Positions 53,939 to 62,846 of a stretch of DNA of 64,000 bases are shown one piece after another. The number at the start of each line of letters is the position of its first letter. The stretch's first letter is position 1. Origin of the DNA: Spartobacteria bacterium (GTDB taxonomy: Bacteria > Verrucomicrobiota > Kiritimatiellia > RZYC01); assembly GCA_009930475.1 (NCBI GenBank), contig RZYC01000008.1, positions 1 through 64,000 of the forward strand, read 5' to 3'. The notes below the pieces were generated by a model. It worked only from the letters and a program-made list of their open reading frames with translations. It did not search any database and had not been told where the DNA came from. The translations under genes were made by a program, and so were the position numbers.

Positions 53939-54736
53939 ATGACAGAAAAAACAGTTCTTTTTGCAGAGGAACGCAGGCGACAAATTTTAGAACTTTTGGA
54001 TCTGAAAGATAAAATATTTGTTCCTGAATTAAGCGAAACATTCGAGGTTTCCACAGCCACGATACGTACTGATTTAAACGAACTGGAAAAACAGGGGAAA
54101 CTCAAAAGAACACACGGCGGCGCGATTACTGTCGCTCCGGCCTCTCGTGAACTCGCATCCGAAGAAAAAATGGTGCGCAATATCAGCAATAAGGATGAGA
54201 TCGGCCGACTAGCGATGAACTTAATTCAGGACGGGAACATTGTCCTGCTGGACGCAGGAACCACGACCCTGCACCTGGCGAAACAAATGGCACATGTTAA
54301 TAATGTAACCGTGGTGACCAATGACATGGATATCGCAGCGGCAGTTGAACCATGGCCCGGGATCAACGTCATCTTTGTCGGCGGAAAGCTTCGAAAAGGG
54401 TTTCGCTGCACTGTGGGACTTTTCGCCAATCAGTTGTTATCAGAAATCCATGTCGACATCGCTTTCATGGCGTCCAACGCGATTGACTGCGCATCGGGTG
54501 TGTATACCCCAGACACCTCTCAGGCCGAAACGAAACAAACCATGATGAAGTGCGCAAAGAAAAAATATCTGCTCGCAGACAGCTCTAAATTCGGGCAGCG
54601 TTCTTTTATCAAATTTGCCGACATCGCCGAATTCACGGCCATCATCACCGACTGCCAAGTCGAAGAAAACGACATGCAACAGTTGCGAGGTCTGACACAA
54701 ATCATTGCACCGGAATACGAAGAACAGAAATCCTAA
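53939..54736 (+). CDS. DeoR/GlpR family transcription regulator
   Basis: This 265-residue protein has the DeoR helix-turn-helix (about 12-60: ERRRQILELLDL, VPELSETFEVSTATIRTDLN, RTHGGA) and a C-terminal DeoR-like sugar-phosphate sensor domain with LLDAGTTTLHLAKQ, VTNDMDIAAA and FVGGKLRKGF. The family represses carbohydrate operons and releases DNA on binding a phosphorylated sugar. Its neighbours are an isomerase and, convergently, a kinase operon, so these are the likely targets. AGGA lies 8 bases before the ATG. Confidence 0.93.
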   Translation: MTEKTVLFAEERRRQILELLDLKDKIFVPELSETFEVSTATIRTDLNELEKQGKLKRTHGGAITVAPASRELASEEKMVRNISNKDEIGRLAMNLIQDGNIVLLDAGTTTLHLAKQMAHVNNVTVVTNDMDIAAAVEPWPGINVIFVGGKLRKGFRCTVGLFANQLLSEIHVDIAFMASNAIDCASGVYTPDTSQAETKQTMMKCAKKKYLLADSSKFGQRSFIKFADIAEFTAIITDCQVEENDMQQLRGLTQIIAPEYEEQKS

Positions 54737-54825
54737 TCTCCGTCGAATATCGAGCATCTCGCCCGTTGCGCTCAACCCGCCAGAACGCCAGGCATTTTGG
54801 GATCATGGAAACGCGTTAATCATGA

Positions 54826-54842
54826 GTTCCAATGATTGGAAC
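54826..54842. repeat. TTCCAATGATTGGAA palindrome, copy 3
   Basis: GTTCCAATGATTGGAAC is perfectly palindromic around a central G, followed by TTTTT. It is the first of two copies in tandem between convergent genes, 31 bases apart. Confidence 0.85.
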
Positions 54843-54854
54843 TTTTTATGACGC

Positions 54855-54875
54855 GAGTTCCAATGATTGGAACTC
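54855..54875. repeat. TTCCAATGATTGGAA palindrome, copy 4
   Basis: GAGTTCCAAT-G-ATTGGAACTC is a perfect 10-bp-arm palindrome. Its core is the same as copy 3. It lacks the flanking A and T runs of copies 1 and 2, which shows that the conserved unit is the TTCCAAT core. Confidence 0.85.
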
Positions 54876-54915
54876 CCGTCAAATGTGAACATGTTCCTGA
54901 TTCTGGGATAAAAAA

Positions 54916-54945
54916 AGCCACCGGCTGCCGGTGGCTGGTTTTTCT
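54916..54945. terminator. Bidirectional terminator between deoR and the FGGY kinase
   Basis: AGCCACCGG-CTG-CCGGTGGCT (9-bp perfect stem, 3-nt loop) is flanked by an A run on the left and a T-rich run on the right, so it works for both convergent genes. Confidence 0.9.
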
Positions 54946-54990
54946 ATAGCGTTCCAAAAAACAATTAATCCGAGCGAACTCAGGTCATGA

Positions 54991-56490
54991 TCAGCTAACA
55001 GGCAGATCTTTCATGCAATTCAGCAGTGCGTAATATTTTTTTGAGACCTGCGCGTACACCGCTTTATTATCCGGGTTGTTCTGTACGGGAGTACCACGCA
55101 GAGTGAACTGATCAATGGTCCCGGTGATATCAGAGAAAATACCGACAGCAAATCCGGCCATAACCGCCGTCGCCAGCACGGCAGAGTCGGCACGCTGCAT
55201 CGGAACATAAGAACAACCCAGCGCATCCGCTTTGATCTGATTAAACAAGGCACTGTTCGTGCCGCCGCCGACCCCCAATATGGCCTGAAACGAAAATTCG
55301 GGAAGTTTCCGCATCAGAATATCCGCATACAGTCGATATTCGTAGGCGACTGATTCCATGATAGACCGGAAAAGATGTCCGCGTTGATGATTCCATTTCA
55401 AATTCATCCAGCTTCCTCGAACCCTGGCATCATAAGGACAAGTTCGACCGGTAAAATGAGGAACAAACAACAGACCTTCCGATCCGGCATTTACAGCCAT
55501 CGCTTCCTTTTCCAGATGGTCGAAACAAACGGCTTCATCTTGAACAATCTGTTTATTAAACCATGCCAGACATTGACCCCCGCCGGCGACATAGGCCATA
55601 GGTGCCCACAAGCCATCGATCACGGAACGGGCACAGATCAATGTGCCCGACTGGTCATCCGGCGTATAGCGTTTCGTACACATCGCCAAAACCGATGCCG
55701 TACCGGCGATATCGACAGCCACCCCTTCATGATATCCTCCGGCACCCAGAATCGTAGCAGCTGTATCCCCGCAGCCGGCAATAATTTTCGTTCCCGGACA
55801 CAGACCGGAATCAAGCGCACCCTGCTCCGATACTTCGCCCACGATGTCAAAGGGAGCAATAATGCGCGGCATTTTGGATGCATCAATTCCGAAGAACGTC
55901 AGCAATTCATCGGACCAGCATTTTGCCTGCGTATCCGCAAATCCGGCAAAATGCAGGTAGGTATAATCCACAAAAGCATCCGCAGCCTTCAATCCGCACA
56001 TTTTCCCGGCAACAAAGGCGGTGGGCATGACAAATTTAGCAATGCGGGCGTAGTCTTCCGGTCGTTCTTTTTTGCAGCGGAGAATACGCGGGGCGTGATA
56101 GAAACTCACCGGTGCCCCGGTAATCTGAATAATACGTTTTTCACCGAAAGCCTTAAGTTCATCGATGTACCCGGCACAGCGTGTGTCCAGCCAGGAATCG
56201 TAATTACCCACCGGATTAAATGCGTCATCGATTCCCATCACTCCGGCCATTTGACCAGACATACCCACGGCGACCACATCCTGCGGATCCGCTGCGGCAT
56301 CCTGAAGCACGCGACGAATACCCATAACAACAGACTGGTAGATTTCATCAGCACTTTGCTCAATACCGCCATCGTCCGTATAAATCAGACGAGAAGAAAT
56401 AAGCGTTTCCGCGACATTACCCCCTGATTGAGTAAACATGGCCGTTTTCGTGCCCTGGGTTCCGACATCAACTCCAATTACATATTTCAT
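54991..56490 (-). CDS. FGGY-family carbohydrate kinase (xylulokinase-like)
   Basis: This 499-residue protein has the FGGY N-terminal phosphate loop VIGVDVGTQGTKTAMF, then VGMSGQMAGVMGID, the substrate strand YDSWLDTRCAGY, the central GCGDTAATILGAGG and the C-terminal GVGGGTNSALFNQIKAD. The xylulokinase-type pattern (SGQMxG) is clear, but related kinases act on several pentuloses and polyols, so the sugar is not certain. It is the last gene of the leftward ABC operon, 23 bp after the OYE gene. With the isomerase and DeoR regulator nearby it completes a sugar-entry route. Confidence 0.88.
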   Translation of the reverse strand: MKYVIGVDVGTQGTKTAMFTQSGGNVAETLISSRLIYTDDGGIEQSADEIYQSVVMGIRRVLQDAAADPQDVVAVGMSGQMAGVMGIDDAFNPVGNYDSWLDTRCAGYIDELKAFGEKRIIQITGAPVSFYHAPRILRCKKERPEDYARIAKFVMPTAFVAGKMCGLKAADAFVDYTYLHFAGFADTQAKCWSDELLTFFGIDASKMPRIIAPFDIVGEVSEQGALDSGLCPGTKIIAGCGDTAATILGAGGYHEGVAVDIAGTASVLAMCTKRYTPDDQSGTLICARSVIDGLWAPMAYVAGGGQCLAWFNKQIVQDEAVCFDHLEKEAMAVNAGSEGLLFVPHFTGRTCPYDARVRGSWMNLKWNHQRGHLFRSIMESVAYEYRLYADILMRKLPEFSFQAILGVGGGTNSALFNQIKADALGCSYVPMQRADSAVLATAVMAGFAVGIFSDITGTIDQFTLRGTPVQNNPDNKAVYAQVSKKYYALLNCMKDLPVS

Positions 56491-56513
56491 TTAAAGCTCT
56501 CTCCGGTTGGGTG

Positions 56514-58427
56514 CTAGACTGTTAGTCCCGCTTCATATCCTTCTTTAACGGCGGCAAGTGCATTTCGAACATTCTTTGCATCTCCGACCACGATCGTACG
56601 AATATCGCTATTCGTTTCGTCAAATGGACAAACCCGTTCATATCCCACGGCATAGACAATGGAATCGAACAGACCCAGTTCTTCAGACTGTCCTTCACGA
56701 ACAATGCGCAAGACCTTGTCATCGTAAGACTCGATGGATGCATTCACCAATATCCGAACATGATTGTGTTCCATATCGACCAGCAGATATTCCCGTACGG
56801 CATCCTCATAATCATTAAGCAGCGCATTGCGGCGAATCAGCAGGGTCACATCATGGTTATGTGCGGCCAGATGATTGGCCGTTTCAGCAGCAACGGAGCC
56901 ACTTCCTATCACCGCGACACGCGTACCCGGAACCACTTTTCCCGACAAAATATCGACTGAGGTTAACGTATTCTTATAGGTGTTAAACTCATCAGGAATG
57001 ATCTCTTTGGCACCGGTAGCCACAATCACTGTATCCGGATTCATTTTCTCGACATCCTGCTTCGTCAGAGGATGATTCAGGTATACGGGAATCTGGAGTT
57101 TCTCAAGCTGTGCCTTCTGCCAGACAGTAAAGGCATTGAGTTCTTCTTTATTGGGCGGTATCGCTGCCAGCAACCATTGTCCGCCCAGTTTTCCGCTTTT
57201 TTCATAAATGGACACATTATGGCCCCTTTGTGCTGCGACAATGGCCGCCTGCATCCCAGCTATTCCGCCACCCATAACAAGGACGTTCTGCTTCTGCGCT
57301 GCCGGCATCATCGCATAATCCTTTTCCCGTCCGGTCAGCGGATTCAACGCACAGCCAATGGGATGATTCAGGAACAATTGACCGGAACACCCCTCGCGAC
57401 AACCAATGCAGCGGATGATCTCGTCAAATCGTCCTTCACGGGCTTTATTCGGCAACTCCGGATCAGCCAGAGATCCTCGTCCCATAGCAATCAGATCGGC
57501 TTTCCCCGAGGCAAGAACCGCTTCCGCCAAAAACGGATCATTAATCCGGCCGACAGCAATAACAGGGATACTTACGGTGTTCCTGATCTGCGCGGCGTAA
57601 TCCGTCATACTTCCATGCCGTTCAAAAACAGGAGCAGCGATAGCACTGCCCGTTTTAAAAACACCAAAGGACGAATGAATGGCATCGACGCCTGCTTCTT
57701 CCAATATTAAAGCGATAGCCTTTGTGTCTTCAATCGTCAAACCGCCGCTCACCAGTTCATGAGAGGAAATGCGGCACAGCACCGGATAGTCGTTCCCTGT
57801 CCTGCTCTTTACATCTTTAATAATATCTCGAACAAAACGCGTTCTGTTCCAAATGGTTCCACCATATTTATCCGTACGTTTATTGGAAAAGGGAGACAAG
57901 AACGTATCGATCAAATAACCGTGTGCGCAATGAATCTCACACGCATCAAAACCAGCCAGCTGCCCCCGGCGAGCGGCATCACCGAATTTAAAAACAAGAT
58001 CGTCCACTTCCTCTGTCGTCAGTTCTCTCGGAGCATCGGGCATCACGGGATCTTTGATAGGAGAAGGAGCCACCGGCGACTCTCCAAGAATATCCGCCGT
58101 CGTTTCCCGACCCGCATGATACAGCTGCATCGCGATTTTTCCGCCGTGGGCATGTACTGCGTCTGCCACTTTTTTGAGCGGGGCAATATGATCATCGCTC
58201 CAAATTCCGCCATTGTATTTCCAACCTCGGCCATTGGGTGTTACCGCGAAATTGGCCGTGATCATCAACCCCCAGCCGCCTTTGGCTCTTGCTTCAAAAT
58301 AGCGGACCAGCTGATCCGTCGCCATGCCGTCTTCTGTGCAGTAGTTGGTCACCATAGGTGGAATAACCAACCGGTTTTTCAGGGGCATCTTTCCAATAAA
58401 TATCGGTGTGAATAAATTCTTTAACAT
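56514..58427 (-). CDS. OYE-family NADH:flavin oxidoreductase with 4Fe-4S site and FAD domain
   Basis: This 637-residue protein starts at the ATG at 58427 (GGAGAG before it). An Old Yellow Enzyme barrel (about 1-345: LFTPIFIGKMPLKNRLV, YHAGRETT, CEIHCAHGYLIDTFLSP) is joined to CIGCREGC...C, the [4Fe-4S] ligands. An FAD/NAD(P) domain follows with VMGGGIAGMQAAIVAA and VIGSGSVAAETA. This matches the 2,4-dienoyl-CoA reductase (FadH), BaiCD and trimethylamine dehydrogenase family. In a sugar operon it may reduce an enone-type sugar intermediate. The substrate is not clear. Confidence 0.9.
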   Translation of the reverse strand: MLKNLFTPIFIGKMPLKNRLVIPPMVTNYCTEDGMATDQLVRYFEARAKGGWGLMITANFAVTPNGRGWKYNGGIWSDDHIAPLKKVADAVHAHGGKIAMQLYHAGRETTADILGESPVAPSPIKDPVMPDAPRELTTEEVDDLVFKFGDAARRGQLAGFDACEIHCAHGYLIDTFLSPFSNKRTDKYGGTIWNRTRFVRDIIKDVKSRTGNDYPVLCRISSHELVSGGLTIEDTKAIALILEEAGVDAIHSSFGVFKTGSAIAAPVFERHGSMTDYAAQIRNTVSIPVIAVGRINDPFLAEAVLASGKADLIAMGRGSLADPELPNKAREGRFDEIIRCIGCREGCSGQLFLNHPIGCALNPLTGREKDYAMMPAAQKQNVLVMGGGIAGMQAAIVAAQRGHNVSIYEKSGKLGGQWLLAAIPPNKEELNAFTVWQKAQLEKLQIPVYLNHPLTKQDVEKMNPDTVIVATGAKEIIPDEFNTYKNTLTSVDILSGKVVPGTRVAVIGSGSVAAETANHLAAHNHDVTLLIRRNALLNDYEDAVREYLLVDMEHNHVRILVNASIESYDDKVLRIVREGQSEELGLFDSIVYAVGYERVCPFDETNSDIRTIVVGDAKNVRNALAAVKEGYEAGLTV

Positions 58428-58579
58428 ACGATCTCTCCGATCCGCTTTTCTGTTTTTCTTGAGAAATGAGTGAACCACGGCAGCCGCCACCAGTTAGGAG
58501 GAGGGTGCATTGAGATCGTCAACTGCGCCGTCAAAAGCAAATGACAAAAACGGCCGCCGTGGCTCGTCACCCAGTTACA

Positions 58580-59752
58580 CTACATATCATCAACTTTTTG
58601 CCAGGATCCAGACTCCGTAGACTGCATCACGGCATCCAGCACTTGATTCCCCTTCCATCCGTCATAAAAATCAGGTTTAACCTGTTCCTTATTTTTTATG
58701 GCGCGGAAGAAATCTGCATATTCATTGGCAAAGGTATTTTCATAGCCAATCACATGCCCCGGAGGCCAGAGATGAGCCATGTAGGGATGAACATCTTCCG
58801 TAGCCATGATGTCTCTGAACCCCTGATATTTTCGATCATCTTCCGCGCTCCAGAATTTTAGACGGTTCATGTCTTCGAAGGCAAAAATAAGTGTTCCTTT
58901 TGCGCCGTTGATCTCTATCTGGTTGAAATTCTTCCGGCCGCCAGCAAAACGGGTGGCTTCAAACGTGCCCAATGCACCACCTTTGAAACGGGCAAGAAAA
59001 GCGCAGGCATCTTCAACCGTTACATCCACCATATTCGTATCTTCCGACCCTTCTGCACTAAGCATCGTATTCAATGTGGCACTGGTACCGGGCTTCGGAC
59101 GTTTTTTGATAAATGTTTCCTTCATTCCGACCACTTCATCGATTTCATCGCCGGTCATAAAGCGCGCCAAATCAATGATGTGCGCATTTAAATCGCCATG
59201 AGGTCCGGAACCGGCAATGGTTTTATTCAGCTTCCAGATAGCCGGGAAATTCGGATCCATGATCCAGTCCTGCAAATAGACGGCACGAACATGATAAATC
59301 TTACCCAGCATACCCTGCTCAATCATATCATGCGCCAATGCTGCTGCCGGACAACGCCGGTAATTGTGCCCCAGCATATTCACTACGCCGCTGGACTTAG
59401 CGACATCAACCATTTCTTTTGATTCAGCGTCATTCATCGAAAGCGGCTTTTCACAGAAAACATGCTTGCCGGCCTTCATTGCCGCAATGGCAATTTCCTT
59501 ATGATTAAGAGTCGGCGTGGCGACACTGACAATATCAATGTCATCCCGCGCCACGACAGCACGCCAATCGGTACAGTATTCTTCCCATCCAAAATCTTCT
59601 GCTGCCTGCTTTACCAGGTGCTCCGTTCGGCCACATATCACTTTTTTTACCGGCGTCACACCGTCTTTAAAAAAGAATGGGGCCATATCAATCCCGAAAC
59701 TGTGGGCTTTGCCCATAAACTGATATCCGATCAGTGCGATATTGAGCTTCAT
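58580..59752 (-). CDS. Gfo/Idh/MocA family oxidoreductase, sugar catabolic operon
   Basis: This 390-residue protein starts at the ATG at 59752 (AAGGAA upstream). The Rossmann start NIALIGYQFMGKAHSFGI has GYQFMG, a variant found in sugar-catabolic members. CEKPLSM supplies the EKP motif, and GPHGDLNAHIIDLARFM the catalytic Asp and His. Such enzymes oxidise inositol-, glucose- or polyol-type hydroxyls. Sitting between the transport genes and the OYE gene, it probably performs the first oxidation of the imported compound. A large hairpin precedes it. Confidence 0.9.
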   Translation of the reverse strand: MKLNIALIGYQFMGKAHSFGIDMAPFFFKDGVTPVKKVICGRTEHLVKQAAEDFGWEEYCTDWRAVVARDDIDIVSVATPTLNHKEIAIAAMKAGKHVFCEKPLSMNDAESKEMVDVAKSSGVVNMLGHNYRRCPAAALAHDMIEQGMLGKIYHVRAVYLQDWIMDPNFPAIWKLNKTIAGSGPHGDLNAHIIDLARFMTGDEIDEVVGMKETFIKKRPKPGTSATLNTMLSAEGSEDTNMVDVTVEDACAFLARFKGGALGTFEATRFAGGRKNFNQIEINGAKGTLIFAFEDMNRLKFWSAEDDRKYQGFRDIMATEDVHPYMAHLWPPGHVIGYENTFANEYADFFRAIKNKEQVKPDFYDGWKGNQVLDAVMQSTESGSWQKVDDM

Positions 59753-59790
59753 TGCTTTTCCTTCCATTTTACTACCACGATTTTTTAAAG

Positions 59791-59846
59791 CGGCAGAGCT
59801 TCCTGTTCGATAACCAAGGAGATCTCTGTGCGGGGAAGCTCTGCCG
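59791..59846 (-). promoter_or_regulatory. Intercistronic stem-loop after the binding-protein gene
   Basis: CGGCAGAGCTTCC pairs perfectly with GGAAGCTCTGCCG (13 bp) around a 30-nt loop, between the last binding-protein gene and the oxidoreductase gene. No strong T tract follows in the leftward direction, though A-rich sequence does. Such structures often stabilise the upstream mRNA so that binding protein is made in excess. A 31-codon frame ending in IEQEALPL also spans it. Confidence 0.65.
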
Positions 59847-59903
59847 GTACAATGTTCATATACTGCAGCATCAACTGCATTTCCTCAGATACAATGGCGA
59901 GAC

Positions 59904-60875
59904 TTAGTAGCTGCTGTCTTTGTCATAGAATTTCTTAGCATTATCACTAGTCACCGTCGAGGCGGTCAGAATGATTTCACGAGGTACTTCTTTTTCAAGC
60001 GTTTCCGTCAAACCTTCGCCTTTGGCCATTTTCTTCGCAATACGAATCGCACTGCCACCCATGGTAGCCGGATAAGTAAACGTGGCACCCATCAGTTCAT
60101 TGCCATCCATCAGCTGTTCGATCACTGCTTTATTTCCGCCAACACCTGTGACAAACATTTCGTCTTCACGTCCTGCATCCTGAATAGCCAGCATGATTCC
60201 TAACGCCTGCTCATCATCCTGCGAGTAGACGGCATCAATCTCATCCTGAGCCTGCAGAATATCCTCCATCGCTTTCAGCGCCGGCTCACGGGCAAAATTG
60301 CCATTGGCTGTGGCCACCACTTTGAGACTGGGATAGTATTTTTCAATGGTTTCCATGAAACCTTCGGTGCGCAGTTGCGTGATCGCACATGGGGCTGCCT
60401 GGATCATTACCACATTGCCTTTCCCATTCAGACGGCGACCGATATAATGAGCGGCCTGAATACCAACCACCTTGTCATCGCCACGCAGTTCACAGTTGAA
60501 TTTGTCACTGTTAATGCCACGGGTCAAGATGAGCAGCGGCACCCCTGCGTCGTAAATACGTTCGCAAATCGGAGTAACCGGAGCAGATTCAATGGGAAAT
60601 ACCACCATAGCATCCAGTTGATCCTGCATCAGATCTTCGATAGCTGACACCTGTGCCGCCGGCGTGCCGGAAACTACGATTTTAATATCATAGTCATCAC
60701 CTGCCTTTTTTGCCTCTTTCTGCGCATAATCAATCAGCGCACTCACCCACTGAACAGCCGGTGCCGGAAGAGATACACCGATTTTATATTTATCGGCCGC
60801 CAGCGCATTGCCTGCGGTTGCCAGACTCAATACGGCCATCGATGCCATCAATAATGCATATGTTGCTTTTCTCAT
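59904..60875 (-). CDS. Sugar ABC transporter substrate-binding protein, copy A
   Basis: This 323-residue protein has a signal peptide (about 1-27, VLSLATAGNALAA) and a ribose/xylose-type periplasmic binding fold: YKIGVSLPAPAVQWVSALID, DAMVVFPIESAPVTP, VPLLILTRG, IDAVYSQDDEQALGI and MFVTGVGGNKA. It captures a sugar or polyol in the periplasm for the permease. Its start is 15 bp from the stop of a close paralogue (60891-61853); the two keep aligned motifs throughout and share the same C-terminal end, KKFYDKxSSY. Differences cluster in likely ligand loops, for example CELRGDDK against SFLAGDNY. Confidence 0.92.
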   Translation of the reverse strand: MRKATYALLMASMAVLSLATAGNALAADKYKIGVSLPAPAVQWVSALIDYAQKEAKKAGDDYDIKIVVSGTPAAQVSAIEDLMQDQLDAMVVFPIESAPVTPICERIYDAGVPLLILTRGINSDKFNCELRGDDKVVGIQAAHYIGRRLNGKGNVVMIQAAPCAITQLRTEGFMETIEKYYPSLKVVATANGNFAREPALKAMEDILQAQDEIDAVYSQDDEQALGIMLAIQDAGREDEMFVTGVGGNKAVIEQLMDGNELMGATFTYPATMGGSAIRIAKKMAKGEGLTETLEKEVPREIILTASTVTSDNAKKFYDKDSSY

Positions 60876-60890
60876 TTTCCATCCTCTTTC

Positions 60891-61853
60891 TTAGTACGAG
60901 CTGTTTTTGTCGTAGAATTTTTTCACGTTATCTTTTGTCACAGCGGAGGCGTTAAGAACCACTTTACGCGGAATTTCCTGCTCCAGGGTGTCATCAAGCC
61001 CTTTACCCTGAGCCAATTTCATAGCCATTCGCACCGCACTTCCACCCATAGTAGGAGAATAGGTAAAGGACGCGCCGATCAAGTCATTGCCGCTCATCAA
61101 CTCTTCGTAAATCCCCTTGTTTCCGCCGGCACCGGTAAGAAACATTTCGTCTTCACGTCCAGCATCCTGCACCGCCAGCATAATACCCAGCGTCTGCTCG
61201 TCATCATGCGAATATACGGCATCAATCTCGTCGTGCGCCTGAAGAATATCTTCCATGGCACGCAGGGATGGTTCACGGGCAAAGTTACCCGTCGCACTGG
61301 CCACCACTTTAATTCCCGGGTAATATTCCTTGATGGTTTCATTGAACCCTTCAGAACGCATCGTGACAATTTCACATGGTACGCCCAGCATTTCAACTAC
61401 GTTTCCCTTGCCATTCAACCGCTTACCGATATAGTGAGCTGCTGCGCGGCCAATACCGTAATTGTCTCCGGCAAGAAAGGAATTGTACTTTTCACTTCCG
61501 ATCCCACGATCAAGAACGAGCAGAGGAACGCCCGCATCAAATACCCGTTCACAAATGGGTGTCAACGGCCCGGATTCCAGCGGCAGCACCACCATGGCAT
61601 CCAGTTTTTCCAGCATCAGATCCTCAATGGCGGCCACCTGCGCGGCTGGATTGGGGGATACAACAATTTTTATATCATAATCGGGCCCGGCCTTCTCCGC
61701 TTCCTGTTTTGCGTAATCAATAATGGCACCTACCCACTGATTGGCCGGAGCCGGTAAAGACACACCGATTTTATATTTAGCCATTGCCGTGCAGCTTAAC
61801 CCAATCAGGCCGATGGTTGCCATCAACATGCTTTTTTTCAGATAAACATTCAT
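60891..61853 (-). CDS. Sugar ABC transporter substrate-binding protein, copy B
   Basis: This 320-residue paralogue of the next gene has a signal peptide (about 1-25, MATIGLIGLSCTAMA). It shares YKIGVSLPAPANQWVGAIID, DAMVVLPLESGPLTP, VPLLVLDRG, VYSHDDEQTLGI and MFLTGAGGNKG. The Asp in LVLDRG replaces Thr of copy A at a position that usually contacts the sugar, so the ligands may differ. It follows the permease gene by 23 bp. A tandem pair of binding proteins with one permease widens or tunes uptake. Confidence 0.92.
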   Translation of the reverse strand: MNVYLKKSMLMATIGLIGLSCTAMAKYKIGVSLPAPANQWVGAIIDYAKQEAEKAGPDYDIKIVVSPNPAAQVAAIEDLMLEKLDAMVVLPLESGPLTPICERVFDAGVPLLVLDRGIGSEKYNSFLAGDNYGIGRAAAHYIGKRLNGKGNVVEMLGVPCEIVTMRSEGFNETIKEYYPGIKVVASATGNFAREPSLRAMEDILQAHDEIDAVYSHDDEQTLGIMLAVQDAGREDEMFLTGAGGNKGIYEELMSGNDLIGASFTYSPTMGGSAVRMAMKLAQGKGLDDTLEQEIPRKVVLNASAVTKDNVKKFYDKNSSY

Positions 61854-61876
61854 GACGATTCCTTTTTTTTGTTTTT

Positions 61877-62845
61877 TTATTTTTCTCTACGCTGCATTAA
61901 CACAGCCACTAGAATGATTCCGCCTTTGACGGCGCCGTTTAAGTAGGGAGAAACACCAAGCATGTTCATCATGTTGCTGATAACTCCCAAAATGAGCATC
62001 CCCACCACAGTACCCATAATTCTGCCGCGACCGCCGTTCAACGAGGTACCCCCGATGATAACCGCCGTAATGGCATCCAGCTCATAGAGTACGCCGGAAG
62101 AAGAGGACGATACAGACGCCAGACGCGCTGATTCGATAGTTGCCGCAAGCGCGGTACAGAATCCAATCACCGCATAGGTTGCTATCTTAATTTTGTCGAC
62201 ATGAATACCGGAATAAAGAGCACTCTTTTCATTGCCGCCTACGGCATAGACGTAGGTTCCGAATTTTGTCTTTTTCAACACAAAATGAGCGACAATGGCC
62301 ACAACAGCGAAGATAATCACAGGGATGGGAACCACGCCGCAAACACGTCCATTTCCAATCTGCGTAAAACTGCGGTCGCTTTTTCCAATCAGCGTAGCAC
62401 CATTTGCAAATTGAATCAGCAGCGATCTGGCAATGGTTCCCGTGGCCAGCGTTACAATAAACGGGGCAAGCCGCGCCTTGGCAATCAGCATACCGTTCGC
62501 GATTCCGAAAGCAATGCCTGCCAGGCATCCGGCAGTTACCGCCCAAAAAACCGATACCCCTGTGGCCTGTATCAATATGATGATACCGCCACACAGGGCC
62601 AATAACGAACCCGCTGACAAATCAATGCCGCCGCCGATAATTACAAAGGTCATCCCGATTGCAATTAAGCCGATAATCGATGACTGTCGCAGCACATTCA
62701 TAATGTTGCGCACCGTCAAAAATTTATCATTGGCTACCGAGGCCACCACACAAAGAACAATAAACGCAAGTAATGCGCTATGCTCATGCCACAGATTCTT
62801 AAAGAACCGCGTCCCTTTATTCACTTCACACGTCCTGTCACTCAT
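61877..62845 (-). CDS. Sugar ABC transporter permease (RbsC-like)
   Basis: This 322-residue protein starts at the ATG at 62845, one base after the ATPase stop, with GGAG 8 bases upstream; a TTG at 62860 is less likely. About eight to ten transmembrane helices are visible, with GGGIDLSAGSLLALCGGI (first cytoplasmic motif of RbsC/XylH/AraH permeases) and TSLNGGRGRIMGTVVGMLIL near the end. It forms the channel for the binding proteins encoded next and is powered by the ATPase. The family imports monosaccharides and polyols. Confidence 0.93.
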   Translation of the reverse strand: MSDRTCEVNKGTRFFKNLWHEHSALLAFIVLCVVASVANDKFLTVRNIMNVLRQSSIIGLIAIGMTFVIIGGGIDLSAGSLLALCGGIIILIQATGVSVFWAVTAGCLAGIAFGIANGMLIAKARLAPFIVTLATGTIARSLLIQFANGATLIGKSDRSFTQIGNGRVCGVVPIPVIIFAVVAIVAHFVLKKTKFGTYVYAVGGNEKSALYSGIHVDKIKIATYAVIGFCTALAATIESARLASVSSSSSGVLYELDAITAVIIGGTSLNGGRGRIMGTVVGMLILGVISNMMNMLGVSPYLNGAVKGGIILVAVLMQRREK

Positions 62846-62846
62846 T

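Noticed and set aside
55375-56427. 350-residue rightward open frame
   Set aside because: It lies wholly antisense to the FGGY kinase gene, is rich in Arg, His and Cys, and has no ribosome site or family motif.
57072-57710. 212-residue rightward open frame, with another at 57759-58415
   Set aside because: Both are antisense to the OYE flavoprotein gene, whose motifs are complete; composition is shadow-like.
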